Translations under genes and position numbers: made by a program
Origin: Hemileia vastatrix
Taxonomy: Eukaryota > Basidiomycota > Pucciniomycetes > Pucciniales > Zaghouaniaceae
DNA length: 64,000 bases
Reading direction: 5' to 3'
Assembly: GCA_030280995.1 (NCBI GenBank)
Contig: JASXTE010000014.1
Coordinates: 21,799,650 to 21,863,649 of the forward strand
Shown: positions 19,933 through 30,792 of the stretch, piece by piece
Numbering within the stretch: the first letter of the stretch is position 1
Layout: each line of letters begins with the position of its first letter
Notes under the pieces: generated by a model
What the model saw: the letters and a program-made list of their open reading frames with translations, nothing else
The model's database searches: none
What the model was told of the DNA's origin: nothing

Positions 19933-21479
19933 ATGGCTGGATCTCCTGATGTTAACCCTTCTACTCTCCCTTGCTTCACTGCTCCCAAGGACTATGCCTT
20001 CAAACAGTGCATCCACATGTGCAGACCTTGCACATTCACTCTTCCAACTCCTGAAGCCAAATTCTACAACAGGGCTTGTGATTCTTGCTATTCCAAAAAG
20101 AAAAGATGTGACAGAGATTCCAACTACCCTATTCCTCCTCCTTCACCTTCTCATAAATACATCTCTAGATCCCCTACCAGATCCCAAGAGCTTGGTCCTT
20201 CCTCTTCCTCTTTATCTTCAGCACCTTCCAAAAGATCCAGAAGCTCAGCTTCCAGAACTCTTCCCAAAAGACCAGCCTTAGCTTCCCAAGAGACTGCTTT
20301 TATCTCTGCCAAATTAGCTCCAAAAGCTTCAAGATCAGCTCCCAGGCTTCTAGACTGCGTCCAGGCGGCCTGCCCGCCTCACTGGACAGTGAAAATCCGG
20401 CTCAAAATCTCCAAAAACAACCGGAAAACAGCCAAATTCAATCAATCAACAAAAACAACTCTACATAATCACCTCCCACTGCTCCCAGAGCAATACAGCC
20501 AACCCTTCCAGGGTCCAAAAACTTCAAATTTTCCCAAAATTCTAGGAGACCTGCCAGAGAACCCCAAGAAGAAACCAGAACACCCAACACTGCACCCAAG
20601 CAACAACTTCGTCCCCAGCTAAGACAAAGAAACTACACCTCTCCTCTGTCAGCCAACTATTCTTCTGACAGTTCCATCTCTTCAAAAGCTCCATCCAGAA
20701 GAGATCAATCTGCTTCCAAATCACCCTCTCTTGCTCCATCTTTTAACAACCCTGGTACTCCATCACCAGCACCTCCTCCAGCTGAATCCAACAAAAATAA
20801 CAACCACAACAACAAAAACAATCCCACTGCTCTAACTAGGCCCTAGGAACATCAGCCTCCTAGTTCACCTTCTCAGAATCCTTCAGAGGAAGACCAAGAG
20901 AATCCATATCTTGCCCTGGTTGATCCACCCACTATGACCATTACAAAATCTTCAGAGATCCAAATTCCAGCTGCTTACAGATTTGATGAGCTTCCAATCT
21001 GTAAGTACCAAATTAATTTATCCCATTTCCTCAACAAAAATAATTACTGATCCAATTCTTCTTGTCTAGTTGGCACCCCTCCTCCTGAATCTATTATTGG
21101 AGTTGGCCAACCTCTTGAAACTTCTTTGACCCTGGATTATGGAGACATGAAAAAACACCTAAGCACCATGTGTTCCAACATGCTAAAAGCCTTTGCCCTC
21201 CATGGACCTTTGAATGACTTTGAAAAATCCCTGAGAAAGCGCCTGTTGGAAGACCACTGGAAAATGTCTTGGATCATTAAGCACACCCTCCAGCACTCCA
21301 TTCCTGCCTCTTCTTCTTCCTCCTCTGAACTTCCCTCTAATCCAATTCCTGACCATTACAATCCCTATAATCTCTCCAGCAGGATGCACTTCAAAGAACA
21401 CAGTGCTTCCCATAATCCTAACAAAAAACAAAAACGACATCACAATCCGGACCAGCCTCCAGAAGCTTCATCATCCTGA
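19933..21479 (+). pseudogene. Zn2Cys6-like protein 2, antisense to G1-b, spliced and broken
   Basis: The ATG at 19933 begins a protein with cysteines at residues 26, 33, 49, 52 and 59. They fit the pattern of protein 1 except that the first ligand is Phe23 and the central spacing is longer (15). The block ACDSCYSKKKRCDR matches TSCDVCQSRKKTCHR of protein 1. A long Ser/Pro/Asn-rich region follows. The frame moves near 20340, then has TAA at 20466 and TAG at 20844. The C-terminal exon (FGTPPPESIIGVGQP ... SSS) ends at 21479 and carries a basic KKQKRHH patch. A 69-bp intron joins the last two parts in frame. I do not recognise a specific function; a nuclear DNA-binding role is inferred. Confidence 0.6.
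21001..21069 (+). other. Intron in the antisense gene of G1-b
   Basis: It begins GTAAGTACC, has a TACTGATC branch-like site and ends CTTGTCTAG. Splicing joins DELPI to FGTPPPE with the frame kept. Because it is antisense to the genomic RNA, it would survive retrotransposition. Confidence 0.75.
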
Positions 21480-22189
21480 CAATGAGCTCCTGCAAAAAGA
21501 TTAGAAACATAATAATAATATAAAACAATTAATAAAAATAATTTCAGAATTTTTTTTTTTTTTTAAGGTACTAACATACTAAAATTAAAAATTGATAAAT
21601 AAAATGAAATAAAATAAAATATAAAAAAATAATACAAATGGTATCCCCCAGCCAATTGATGAGCTGATCCCCTGATACCTTACCCACATCCAAGTGCACC
21701 TTGATTTGGATACACAATTAAATCTTTTAAATGATTAACAGAAAACAAAAATCAAAAAAATTTAGAAATTCAGAAGATAATAAAAATAATGAAACACAGA
21801 AACACATGAAATAAATAATAAATAAATTAAAAAAGAAAATAGCATTTCCCGGCCAATTGATGAGCCTTTCCCCACCAATGCTTGCCCACATCCAGGTGAC
21901 CCTGATGTGGTAACACCCTATCTTTTTGATTTTATAATTTTAAACAACCCCCATAAAAAAATTAAAAGAAAAAAAAGAGAAAAAAGAAAATAATCTAAAA
22001 CTGCTATCTAGCAAAAAAATAACTTCAAAATCAAAAAAGTCCAGCTCCATAGATGGTCCAATAAGGGAAAGTCCGATCCATAAAAATGATCACTGGGTGG
22101 GATCCCTCCAATAATTAAAAATGATGGGAGACCACCAGTGATCCACCACCAATCTAAAAGAACCAAAGATAAAGAAGCCAGTCCCAAAC
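21480..22189. repeat. G1-b 3' spacer with a 190-bp two-copy repeat
   Basis: GCCAATTGATGAGC followed by a CCCACATCCA(A/G)GTG block occurs near 21651 and 21853. The rest is A-rich and has no gene. Confidence 0.6.
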
Positions 22190-22725
22190 CAGTTTAAAGT
22201 CATAGTGGAGTTAAAAACCTGAATAATAAACAAAAGAACTAGAATTCAACTAGGAAAAACAAAAGACTTGAGACAGACATTCTGGGGTAACTGTTCTTCA
22301 GAGCAGCCAGCTCATCAGTTACCCCCAAACTTGCCAAAATAAAATCTAGAAGCCCCCCCTGGGTACCTTCTAACAAAAAACACAACATCCAACACAAAAA
22401 AACCAAAACCAATAAGAGTGAAGAGACCAGCACATGAAAACCAGAGGAAATTCCAGTTTAAAGTCATAGAGGACTAAGACCTGTGAAAAGAAACCAATAC
22501 TAGGGTTCAACCAAATTAAGAGAAAGGGTTGGAAACAGACAATCTGGGGTAACTGTTGATAGAGCAGCCAGCCCATCAGTCACCCCTACACTTGCCAAGA
22601 TCAAATCTAGAAGCCCCACCCATGGGTACCTTCTAACAAAAAGTTTCCAACACAAAAGTTGCTCTGCAACACCACAAAACTCCAAAACAAAATAGAACGT
22701 TCCATAGTTTATCCTCATTGCGGAG
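22190..22725. repeat. G1-b 3' spacer, tandem duplication of about 264 bp
   Basis: Two copies (from 22190 and 22454) share CAGTTTAAAGTCATAG, CTGGGGTAACTGTT, CAGCCAGC(T/C)CATCAGT and TCTAGAAGCCCC in order. A related copy opens G1-c near 41294-41490. No gene was found. Confidence 0.75.
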
Positions 22726-23763
22726 TCAATATTCTTCATGCCTAGTGCCTCTGGGATAAAACCTCTTCACTTGGTCTGCAGCCACCCCCTTTTTCAAGAC
22801 TGCACCATCCAACTCTTCCAAAACATAAGAACCTCCAGACGCCTGAGATCTGACTTTGTAAGGTCCATTCCATCTGTCAGCAAAAATTTTCCCCCACTGA
22901 CTCTCCAAACTTCTATTATACACCAAAACCAAACAACCAGGTTTCAAGGGATTCCTGAGTCTATGAGCCAACTTCTTGTCCCAGTACTTGACTGATTGAT
23001 TCCTAATCTTCATCATTCTAGAGTATGACTTCTCTTGACATTCCTCTCTACATTCCAACTGTTGCATCCTGGCACAGAGCAATTCTTCTGTTGAGTGCAC
23101 CTCATCCCAATCAATTCCAAGATAAGAGACAGCTTCCAAGTCCACTGGTAGAACAGCTTTCTGACCAAACATTAACTCATAAGGAGAACAGCCAGTTGTC
23201 CTCTTCACAGTGACCCTATCCGCAAATAAAACCAAGGGTAAATAATGCCTCCACTTTTCGGCACTATCTCCACACATCTTCACCAAAGCATTCTTGATAA
23301 CTTGATGGCCTCTTTCAACCATGCCTTCAGCTTCAGGATAATACGGTGTAGCCACTCTAACCCTAGAACCAACACTAGCCACAGCTTCTTTAAATTCGGC
23401 AACAAACTCTGGCCCACCATCAACAGTCACCAACTTCATCAACCCATACCTATAAATCCACTCCTTCTTCAAAAACTCTGCCACATTCTTGGCAGTCAAA
23501 TTAAACAGAGGCACTGCCTCAACCCAACCAGACAAATCATCCCTAGCAACAATCAAGTATTTATACCTGCCTTCTTTAATATGGACAGCATCCAGACTGA
23601 CCCTTCCAAAAAAAGTTGATTCTCCAGTAGCACGGCCCACCTCTTTAGGTTTCAAATGACTTCTTCTTTGACATTCTTCACAAGATCGAACCCAATCCTG
23701 CACAGCCAACTTCATACCTGGCCACCAAAATCTGTCTGCTACTCTTCTATAAGTCTCCCCAAA
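22726..23763 (-). pseudogene. G1-b integrase
   Basis: This is the C-terminal part of pol, in one frame with RT. After a TGA at 23764-23766 (Arg in G1-c), the zinc-binding part continues with SCEECQRRSH. The catalytic triad is visible: D in RVSLDAVHI, D in LVTVDGGPEF and E in EGMVERGHQ. The tail (CLVLVYNRSLESQWGKIFADRWNGPYKV) is the usual Gypsy integrase C-terminal fold, and no chromodomain follows. Apart from the upstream stops, this reading frame is intact over 329 codons. Confidence 0.9.
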
Positions 23764-23766
23764 GCC

Positions 23767-25974
23767 TCAATGACCAAGGTCTTCATGCAAGGACTTCAAC
23801 ACAAGTTCTTGACCCTTCTTCTGAGTCACCACCACTTGAGGATTAGGATGCCTTCTCCTCATCAACCTTCTTCCTGACACATAAAATCCATGACTCTTCT
23901 TCTTGATTGCTAACCAAGTATCATCATCACAACTATCTGGCCTCTCCAAGGTCAACAGATATTCCACCAAAATAAAATAAAGGCCAGACTGACCCCAGGT
24001 CTCATCTTCAAAATCCAACAACACCACATCCAAGGGTACAATTCTGTCATCAAAATCACCAGTATGAACATGAGCCAATGGAGCAGCCCAACCAGGACAC
24101 CAATACTTAAATTTTGGCAAGTCCTTCTCTTTCCACTGAACCTTGTGAGAATCCAGTTCACTAACAAAAACACCCTTTTCCAATTTTGAGCTGTCCCAAA
24201 CAACAACTCCATCTTCATCAACAAAAACATCCTGATCACCAGAATCAAGATCAGATCCAGCCAGTTTAGCCTCTTGGTGGAGGTCAGAAAAATCTTCAGC
24301 ACCCTTTGTGCTGGCCCTAACCACTGGAACATCCTCATCAAACTCTTCAGCCTCAGAATCTTCATCTGTAGGTGGCCTCCTTGATAATCCATCAGGCATA
24401 GTAAAAGTTTTACCTGGTTTGTGTACCAGGTCAAAAGAAAAATGTTGAATAAATGCCACCCACCTAGTTATTGGGGAATTTGGAAGACTAGGTGTATTGA
24501 TCATCTGAACCAAAGATTTTGCATCCACCTGCAGCTCAAAATGCTGCCCCCACAAAACCGTCTGTAGCTTCTTTAAAATTTTAGCTACGCCACACAATTC
24601 CAACTTAGGTTGAGAATACCTAGATTCCACCTCATTAAACACCACAGACTCATATCTTACTGGCCTGACCCTCCCAGTCTTATCCTCCTGAGACAAAACA
24701 ACACCAGCAGCAATATAACTTGAGTCCACTTCCAGATAAATTTTTCCAGCACCAACACCATAATCCAACTTGTGAAGAACAATATCTTTACCAACAACCT
24801 TTTTCAACTTCTGAAAAGCTTCTTCACACTCTTCAGTCCATTCCCAATCTGCATCTTTTCTGGTCAACCTCCTTAAAGGTGAAGCCAACAAAGAAAAATC
24901 CTTAATAAAAATCCTGACATATACACATACACCCAAAAATCCCCTGACTTCAGTAGTATTTTTAGGCCTTGGCAATGACTGAATTTTATTAATCTTCTTC
25001 TTCGCCATAATCCTTCCCTCTTTACTTACCACATGACCCAGAATTTCCGAAGCAGGAACACAAAAACAGAATTTTGACCCTGAAATGGTCAAACCAGCCT
25101 CTTCAATCCTAAACATCACTCTCTCTAGAGTTATTGCATATTCCCACACAAACCTCCTTATGCCAGGGTTCTCCACTAACACCTCATTACCATAATCAGT
25201 GGATGGTCGTTTAATTCCACTATCATCAATAAAATTACCAGCATGAGTAGGAACCTCATCCTGCAAGATCTAAGCCATCTGTGCTTGATAAACTGCCACT
25301 GAATCAGTTGCTCCTTGAGGCAACCTAGTGAGCTGAAATCTTGCCAAAGGAGTCTCAAAAGTTTTGAGAGGCCTTGAATCCGTATGGAGTTCCCTCTCAT
25401 CATAACCACCCATAATATCCACCAAACCATAACACACCCTTCCAGCAAAAGCTTCAACAAAATCCTCTGCACTTGGTGGCATACCAGCATCCTTGATAGT
25501 GACTCTATTCAAGGCTCTAAGATCATGCACCACCGGCAACTTTCCATTCTGCTTCTTTACACAGAAAACCGGACTAGAGTAGCTGGAAGTCGATTGTTCA
25601 TATAACCCAGTCCTGACTCTTTCCCTAACAATCTCTACAAAATCCTCTCTAATAGCGGCAGGAATCGGAATAGGTTTGATTTGCCAAGGTTCATGACAAA
25701 CCACAGGAATCAAGTAAGGTTCCCCATAAGAGTGCTTCAATACACCCCTTTCCTCCTCAGCAAATGCCACAACTTTTTCACTTAGCACAATAATGTGCAA
25801 CAACAACTTCTTTTCTTCTTCAGACAACCACCCATCAGGACCAAAATTAACAACTTTCAACCTTTCCACGGTCACCCTAGCCGTCTCTAAAAATTCTGGA
25901 GGATTCTTCACCAAAGGAGTACAGTACAGATCTCTTGACAAAGGAGGTCTCTTCAAGGGCGGATTCAAGCCCAC
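23767..25974 (-). pseudogene. G1-b reverse transcriptase and RNase H, nearly intact
   Basis: This is the Ty3/Gypsy RT and RNase H. RT motifs include FCVKKQNGKLPVVHDLRALN, DIMGGYDERELH, FQLTRLPQGATDS and the catalytic FIDD (about 25222-25233), a known variant of YxDD. RNase H follows as YLEVDSSYIAAGVVLSQED and LELCGV. A linker with an acidic stretch leads to the integrase zinc domain. The only stop inside is TAG at 25267-25269, where G1-c has Trp, so a G-to-A change. The stop at the downstream end (23764) fits CGA to TGA. Two transition mutations thus separate this pol from an open frame. Confidence 0.9.
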
Positions 25975-26025
25975 AGGCCTAATCTTCTGCGCTACCTTCT
26001 TATACTTTTCCGCTCCACCTTCAAC

Positions 26026-26817
26026 TTAAGGGATCTTCAAGAAATCTTCACCACCAGACCTGGAACAAAAACCAAGGAGCTCCCCATTCATCACATGTGT
26101 GGCCAAGGTAATGTTTTTGAAAGGTGTAGAAGAAACCCTAGCGGTGCACAATTGGTAGGACTTACTTTTACACCCCAATCTCACCACTCCAAAACTTTTC
26201 CGCAATTCTACATCTTCATCCTCACTTCCAACTTCCAAATCTTCAAATCTTGATTCATCTTCTGAATCACATCTTCTAAAATTGTGCAGTTTATCCTCAT
26301 GCTGGAGGCTCAAAAATCGATCTTGATGATCTTCTCTCTTCATAATTTTCTGCAGTTTAACCTCATGCTGGAGGCCCAAAAATAGATCTTGATGATCTTC
26401 ACAAAAATATTTTGCATCTACTTTCTTCATCATCTTCAGATTTTTTTCTTGATTTTCATGAATTATTTTGAAATTTTTATCTTCTTTTTTTGAGTTTTCT
26501 TCTGACCTACAAAAATAACCAGGGGTTTCCCCAATGCTCACAGGTGTGGCCCAGGTAATGTTTTTGAAAGGTGTAGAAGAAACCCTAGCGGTGCACAACT
26601 GGGAGGACTTACATTTAGACCCCAATCTCACCGCCCCAAAACTTTTCCGCATATCTTTCAATAAAGATATATAACCAATCTTCTTCCTTGAACTTGAATT
26701 AAAAATAATTAAAAATCTTGAGAGAGAACAGAGAATTGATAAAAAACTTGATGAATACTTGCAGAGAAGAGAGACATTAAAAAGAGAAAGTTGAAAATCC
26801 ACTTGGTGTATCTCCAA
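26026..26817 (-). pseudogene. G1-b protease-RT linker with duplicated module and 22-aa repeats
   Basis: It is in the same frame as pol and separated from it by a TAA at 26026 (Gln in G1-c). A module of about 50 residues occurs twice: RKSFGAVRLGSKCKSSQLCT and, downstream, RKSFGVVRLGCKSKSYQLCT, each followed by a RVSSTPFKNIT block. Between them lie two units of a 22-residue repeat (HQDLFLGLQHEVKLQKIMKR; HQDRFLSLQHEDKLHNFRR). G1-c has five units there. I know no function for this linker; its Lys/Glu pattern suggests a helical spacer. Confidence 0.7.
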
Positions 26818-26890
26818 GGGAGCTGACCTACTACAACCTGGATTTCCTCATCTTGGGGAGAGGTTGTAGCACTAGGGTGATCAGCCCTCA

Positions 26891-27733
26891 TTACTCTAAA
26901 AAAGACAGACTCTCAATAGAGCCTGAGCCACACTCCAAAAAACCAGAGGCAGCACCCACTTCCTTCCTTCTCCTGCAGCAGTCCATGCACTTGCACATTG
27001 AAGATAAACCAGGCCTGGTCTCCCAACCATCCTCTCCAGGGGATGATAACCTCATGTGAAGTCTCCTTTCATCTTCACCGGTCAACTCCAAACTGATTCC
27101 CAAATCAAATTGATAACCAATTCTTGCCTGAAAATCCATCAAGAATGGCCCACCCAAAACTGTTTTTACATTACCTTTAGCAATGTAAAAATGAACCTTC
27201 CCTGAGCCTCCGCCAACATCTAACTTCACAAACTCTGAAGTTCCAACCAATTCAGTGACATGGCCACTGATCCCTCTCAAATTCCCACCAATACCAGTTT
27301 TGATGGGGAGGCCCATATGAGTTGCCTCAAACAAAGAAATCAGGTTTATCTGAGAACCTGAATCCACCAATGCCCTTGCCTCCCTGCCATTCAGAGTGAC
27401 ATTGACATATCCCAGAGAAGCAGAAAAATGAGTTTCCAAACCCTCACCAAACCTTTCAGCAGAATCACAAATGTATTCTACCTCACCAGAAGAAACTCTT
27501 CCCCTGGTGAACAACTTTTTCTGCCTATCAGCCAACCCTGGACTGATAGCATACAATTCCCCATAAGATAGGGAAACCTGACCCTGATTCATCCTTTTCA
27601 GAACAGAGTCCATAACATTAACTTTACCAGACACTACTGGCCTCTCAAAGTGAGCTCTTTGCTTCACCACCTTGGTCCTAGAAGCTTCTTGAGGACCAGC
27701 ACCACCAACAGATTTACCATTAACAGGAACCAA
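26891..27733 (-). pseudogene. G1-b aspartic protease
   Basis: This is a retropepsin-like domain with the active-site motif ALVDSGSQINLIS (about 27355-27395) and a downstream GGPFLMDFQARIGYQFD block. It ends with SLSFLE and a stop at 26891. The region upstream (LSYGELYAISPGLADRQKK) is typical of fungal Gypsy polyproteins. A TAG just upstream (about 27745) splits it from gag. The protease is in a different frame from pol, so expression of pol would need a frameshift or an indel has occurred here. Confidence 0.85.
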
Positions 27734-29277
27734 ACCAGATCCCTAACCAGAACCCCTGACTCCAGCAGGCTTTTGCAATGAAGCCAAAGGGACATCCTCC
27801 TCAGAGTCAGACTCCACCTCCATTGGCATTGGCTCACCATTCAGGTCCAATGCACCAAAACTAGGGAGGCCCATGTCAGCCATACCCTTCTGCATCTTGT
27901 ACAGCTCCTCTTTGCTGTACCTCTTCCTAGCTGCACTCAGCTTAGGATCTATCTTTGAAGAATTTGGCTTTGGTTAGGCCTGAGAACTGCTCTTAGGCCT
28001 TCCCACCTTTCCTGCTTCCACATCATAAACACCAGCCAAACATTCACAACTTGACTTTCCACCACAAGAATACAACTCCAAACCACCAAAGGAAGTAGAA
28101 AAAGAGACCTTATTGACCTCCTTCCCCTTTCCCTTGCCATCCTCATTCTCCTTACCAGAAGACTTCCCTTGATCAGGAATCTCCTCAAACCTTGGCCTCC
28201 TTTGATTGAGACCTCCCCTCCTCCTGACCAAATCAACAGGAGCCTGCCCCTCACTGGGCTTAACAAAAGAACCATCAGGGAACTTGAAAACCCTGCCATC
28301 AAATTCCACCTTTCCTTCAGACACATCCCTATTCAATGCCCAACAATCATTGGACCTGTGCCCCCTCCTGCTGCAATAAGAGCAGACCCAAGGATCACTC
28401 CTACCAGCCCTCCTATCAAAATTTCTAGACTAAGAAGGTGCCTTATTGACCTTCTTAGCCTCCTGAACAAAAATATGCAGCTGCTTTGTAAGATCAGCCA
28501 ACTGCTCCACCATTGGGTCCCTCTCCTGTTTGGGAACCTGCACCAAATGTTTCTCCTCCTTCTTCTCCCTAACTTCCTCTTCATCCAAAGCCTCACTTAC
28601 TTTGTTGACATACTTGGCACACCCCACCCCTCCTGATAGGTGTCCACAGCCAACAACTTCAAATGAGCCTCAACAGCCTCCTTCACTTTATCCAAGGCAG
28701 GCAACTTCTGGTCCCCATTAGAAAGAGTCTTCATCAATTCCTTTCTTGATAACTCCTTCAACACATCCATCCTGACATCTCTAGCCAGGGCAGACCAAAA
28801 AACATCCTTGGCAGCATTTTCATGTTCCAGCTCCTCCACTTCCACCAAATATTCCACCACAGGATCAAACTGTAGCAGAAACTTCCTGTAACTATGTAAG
28901 TTACCAACACCACCATAAGATTGCCATTCACTGACAACCTTGTTCAGATCCACCATAGTGAACCTGACACCCCATCTATCTATCATCTCTCTACACAACA
29001 GTTTCCAATCCCTCTTCTTGTAGCCAGACATTGCCACAATCTCCTTCTCCACTGACCTATCACCAATGAAGAAGATAATCTGCTTCACCATGTCCAGGTA
29101 GGAAGCACCATCCACTCCAGCAGCAGTTTTATACTTCTCTAGAAACCACTTGACATCCTCCCCATTAAACTTGGTACCATCCCAAGTTTTAATCCTCACA
29201 CACTCCCTAACCATCACAGAAGGAGGACCATCCTCCCCACTGACAGTCACCACAGGAATAGCAGAACCAGAAGCCAT
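27734..29277 (-). pseudogene. G1-b gag with CCHC zinc knuckle, broken
   Basis: The start ATG (complement of 29275-29277) gives MASGSAIPVV. The capsid-like region runs through WFLEKYKTAAGVD, FFIGDRSVEKE and LLQFDPVVEYLVEVEELEHE. A charged coiled-coil part follows, then a zinc knuckle CSYCSRRGHRSNDC (CX2CX4HX4C, about 28340-28383) for RNA packaging. Breaks: a small indel near 28620, TAG near 28432, TAA near 27976 and TAG near 27745. Most stops fit single transitions. Confidence 0.85.
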
Positions 29278-29347
29278 TCTTCCAGTCCAAAACACCAAAA
29301 AGAGCCAACCAAAGAAAACAGAGATTCCAAAGAACTAGCAAGTTCTA

Positions 29348-29364
29348 CCCCACGTTGGGCGCCA
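29348..29364 (-). other. G1-b primer-binding site (tRNA-Lys type)
   Basis: TGGCGCCCAACGTGGGG in element orientation lies 4 bp inside the 5' LTR. It is the classic site complementary to the 3' end of tRNA-Lys(1,2). Confidence 0.85.
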
Positions 29365-29368
29365 GAAA

Positions 29369-30460
29369 TGTAGACAATCCTATAGTACTAGCTATAGGCC
29401 TTGACCAAGGGAGTTGGAGAAAAACCAGAGAGAAAATCCCCTGTCCCTTTAGAAAAATAGAGTGAGATTTACTTGCTAAAGTAAGTTGGTTCCTGTTTTG
29501 CTAAAGCCCCTTTTTAACACACTTGACTGCTTGATGAGCCAAGAAAGTAGACCCCAGATAGACTACCAGACCAAAGAGCTGAAATTTAGAAGAATGTCCA
29601 CACCAGAGACAGCAAAGATACTTGATGTAGGCTGCAAATCCACACCAGAGACAGCAATAATACTTGCTATAGCTTGCAAGACTATAACAGAGAAAACAGT
29701 TGCCAAAGTTAAGTTAAATGAAGAACTCACTTGCAACAAACACAGCCAATTGTGGCCAGAAAACAGTGAAGACTGAGTGAGGAGCAATGATATCACCTCC
29801 AGAAGGTTGTATGATGATTAAGGTTGCCCCAAACTGTCTTATTCACTATGTACACACAGACCACTAACTAAGAGCCCATGCGCACCCACCAATCTGGCGC
29901 CTGTACCCGCCAAATTGCATAAAAAACCCTCCTGAAGCGCTCCCCTACCTCCTAAAACAGAGGCGGGCGGGCCACCCAACGTTGGAGATGCCGCCTGAAG
30001 CGGCCCGGTCTCCCTGAAGCCAGAAAACCAATAAAAACAACTAATCTACTTAGAAAAATTAGCTACAACTACTAAAACCTTTAAAACACGGAATTTCACT
30101 ATAACAACATTGAGACATGAAATATAGAGAAAAATTAGCTCTATTAAATGGTACTAAGCACTTAACCCTAAGACTTAAGGTTAGCCTGTAAAACACAAAA
30201 AACAAAATTAAACAGCAATCTTTTATATATGAAAAATGAGGAAATGAACCCTTAAAACTCAGAATATGAAAAATGTCTTCAAGACATAAAATATAGAGAA
30301 AAGCCAGGGCTATCTAATGATAGTACCCACATACTCGCAGACCCAATATCCACAGAATAAACCAGAAAAATACCCAATTCCTTAACAGATGTCAATTAAG
30401 ACATGCACAAACAGCGCCAAATCACACAACAAAGGCCACTGCCAATGTTATAAGACCAAA
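29369..30460 (-). repeat. G1-b 5' LTR
   Basis: It starts TGTAGACAAT on the plus strand and ends ACCAAA where the partner has ACCACA. It is 1092 bp against 1091 and is flanked by ACGT at 30461. Confidence 0.9.
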
Positions 30461-30792
30461 ACGTTATTTGTCATTTTATTAGTATTATAATTCTAATTTA
30501 AAATATCAAATAATTAATTAAAGGTTGCCTTAAGTCTATTAGTAATAATAATTGTTAGCCGCGCAGAAAATTTGACTTACTTAAAATATATATTTTACAA
30601 TTAAATTAAACCTCTCTATTCTGTCTCTCCTCATCAAGTGTTGTTGCATTTCTTTATTTCTTTTTCTTATTGTATTAAATTTATAAATTTTAGTTATTAT
30701 CATTTCCTTTTTATACTCCCTTATTCATATTTCCTGCTATTCCTTTCTATTTTATTCTCCTTCTTCTCCTTCTTCTAGAAGACCCACTACCA
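30461..30792 (+). repeat. G2-a 3' LTR, segment 3 of 3
   Basis: From 30559 it aligns gap-free with 1826-2059. Near the end CCGCCGACA in the 5' copy reads CCACTACCA here, with the three CpG-linked positions changed as in cytosine deamination. Confidence 0.75.

Larger units (their letters stand above)
17448..30460 (-). mobile_element. G1-b, complete Ty3/Gypsy retrotransposon with antisense genes
   Basis: This is a 13,013-bp element read right to left: 5' LTR (29369-30460), primer site, gag, protease, a repeat-bearing linker, RT/RNase H, integrase, a 4-kb 3' region with two genes on the opposite strand, polypurine tract, and 3' LTR (17448-18538). ACGT flanks both ends (17444-17447 and 30461-30464). 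The LTRs differ at about 12 of the first 255 positions compared by eye, so the insertion is not brand new. Pol is open except for two or three stops. At 13 kb it is far longer than a simple Gypsy element, mainly because of the 3' region. Confidence 0.9.

Noticed and set aside
23025..25605. Plus-strand frames opposite G1-b pol
   Set aside because: They are shadows of the long minus-strand pol frame, with no start context or domain.
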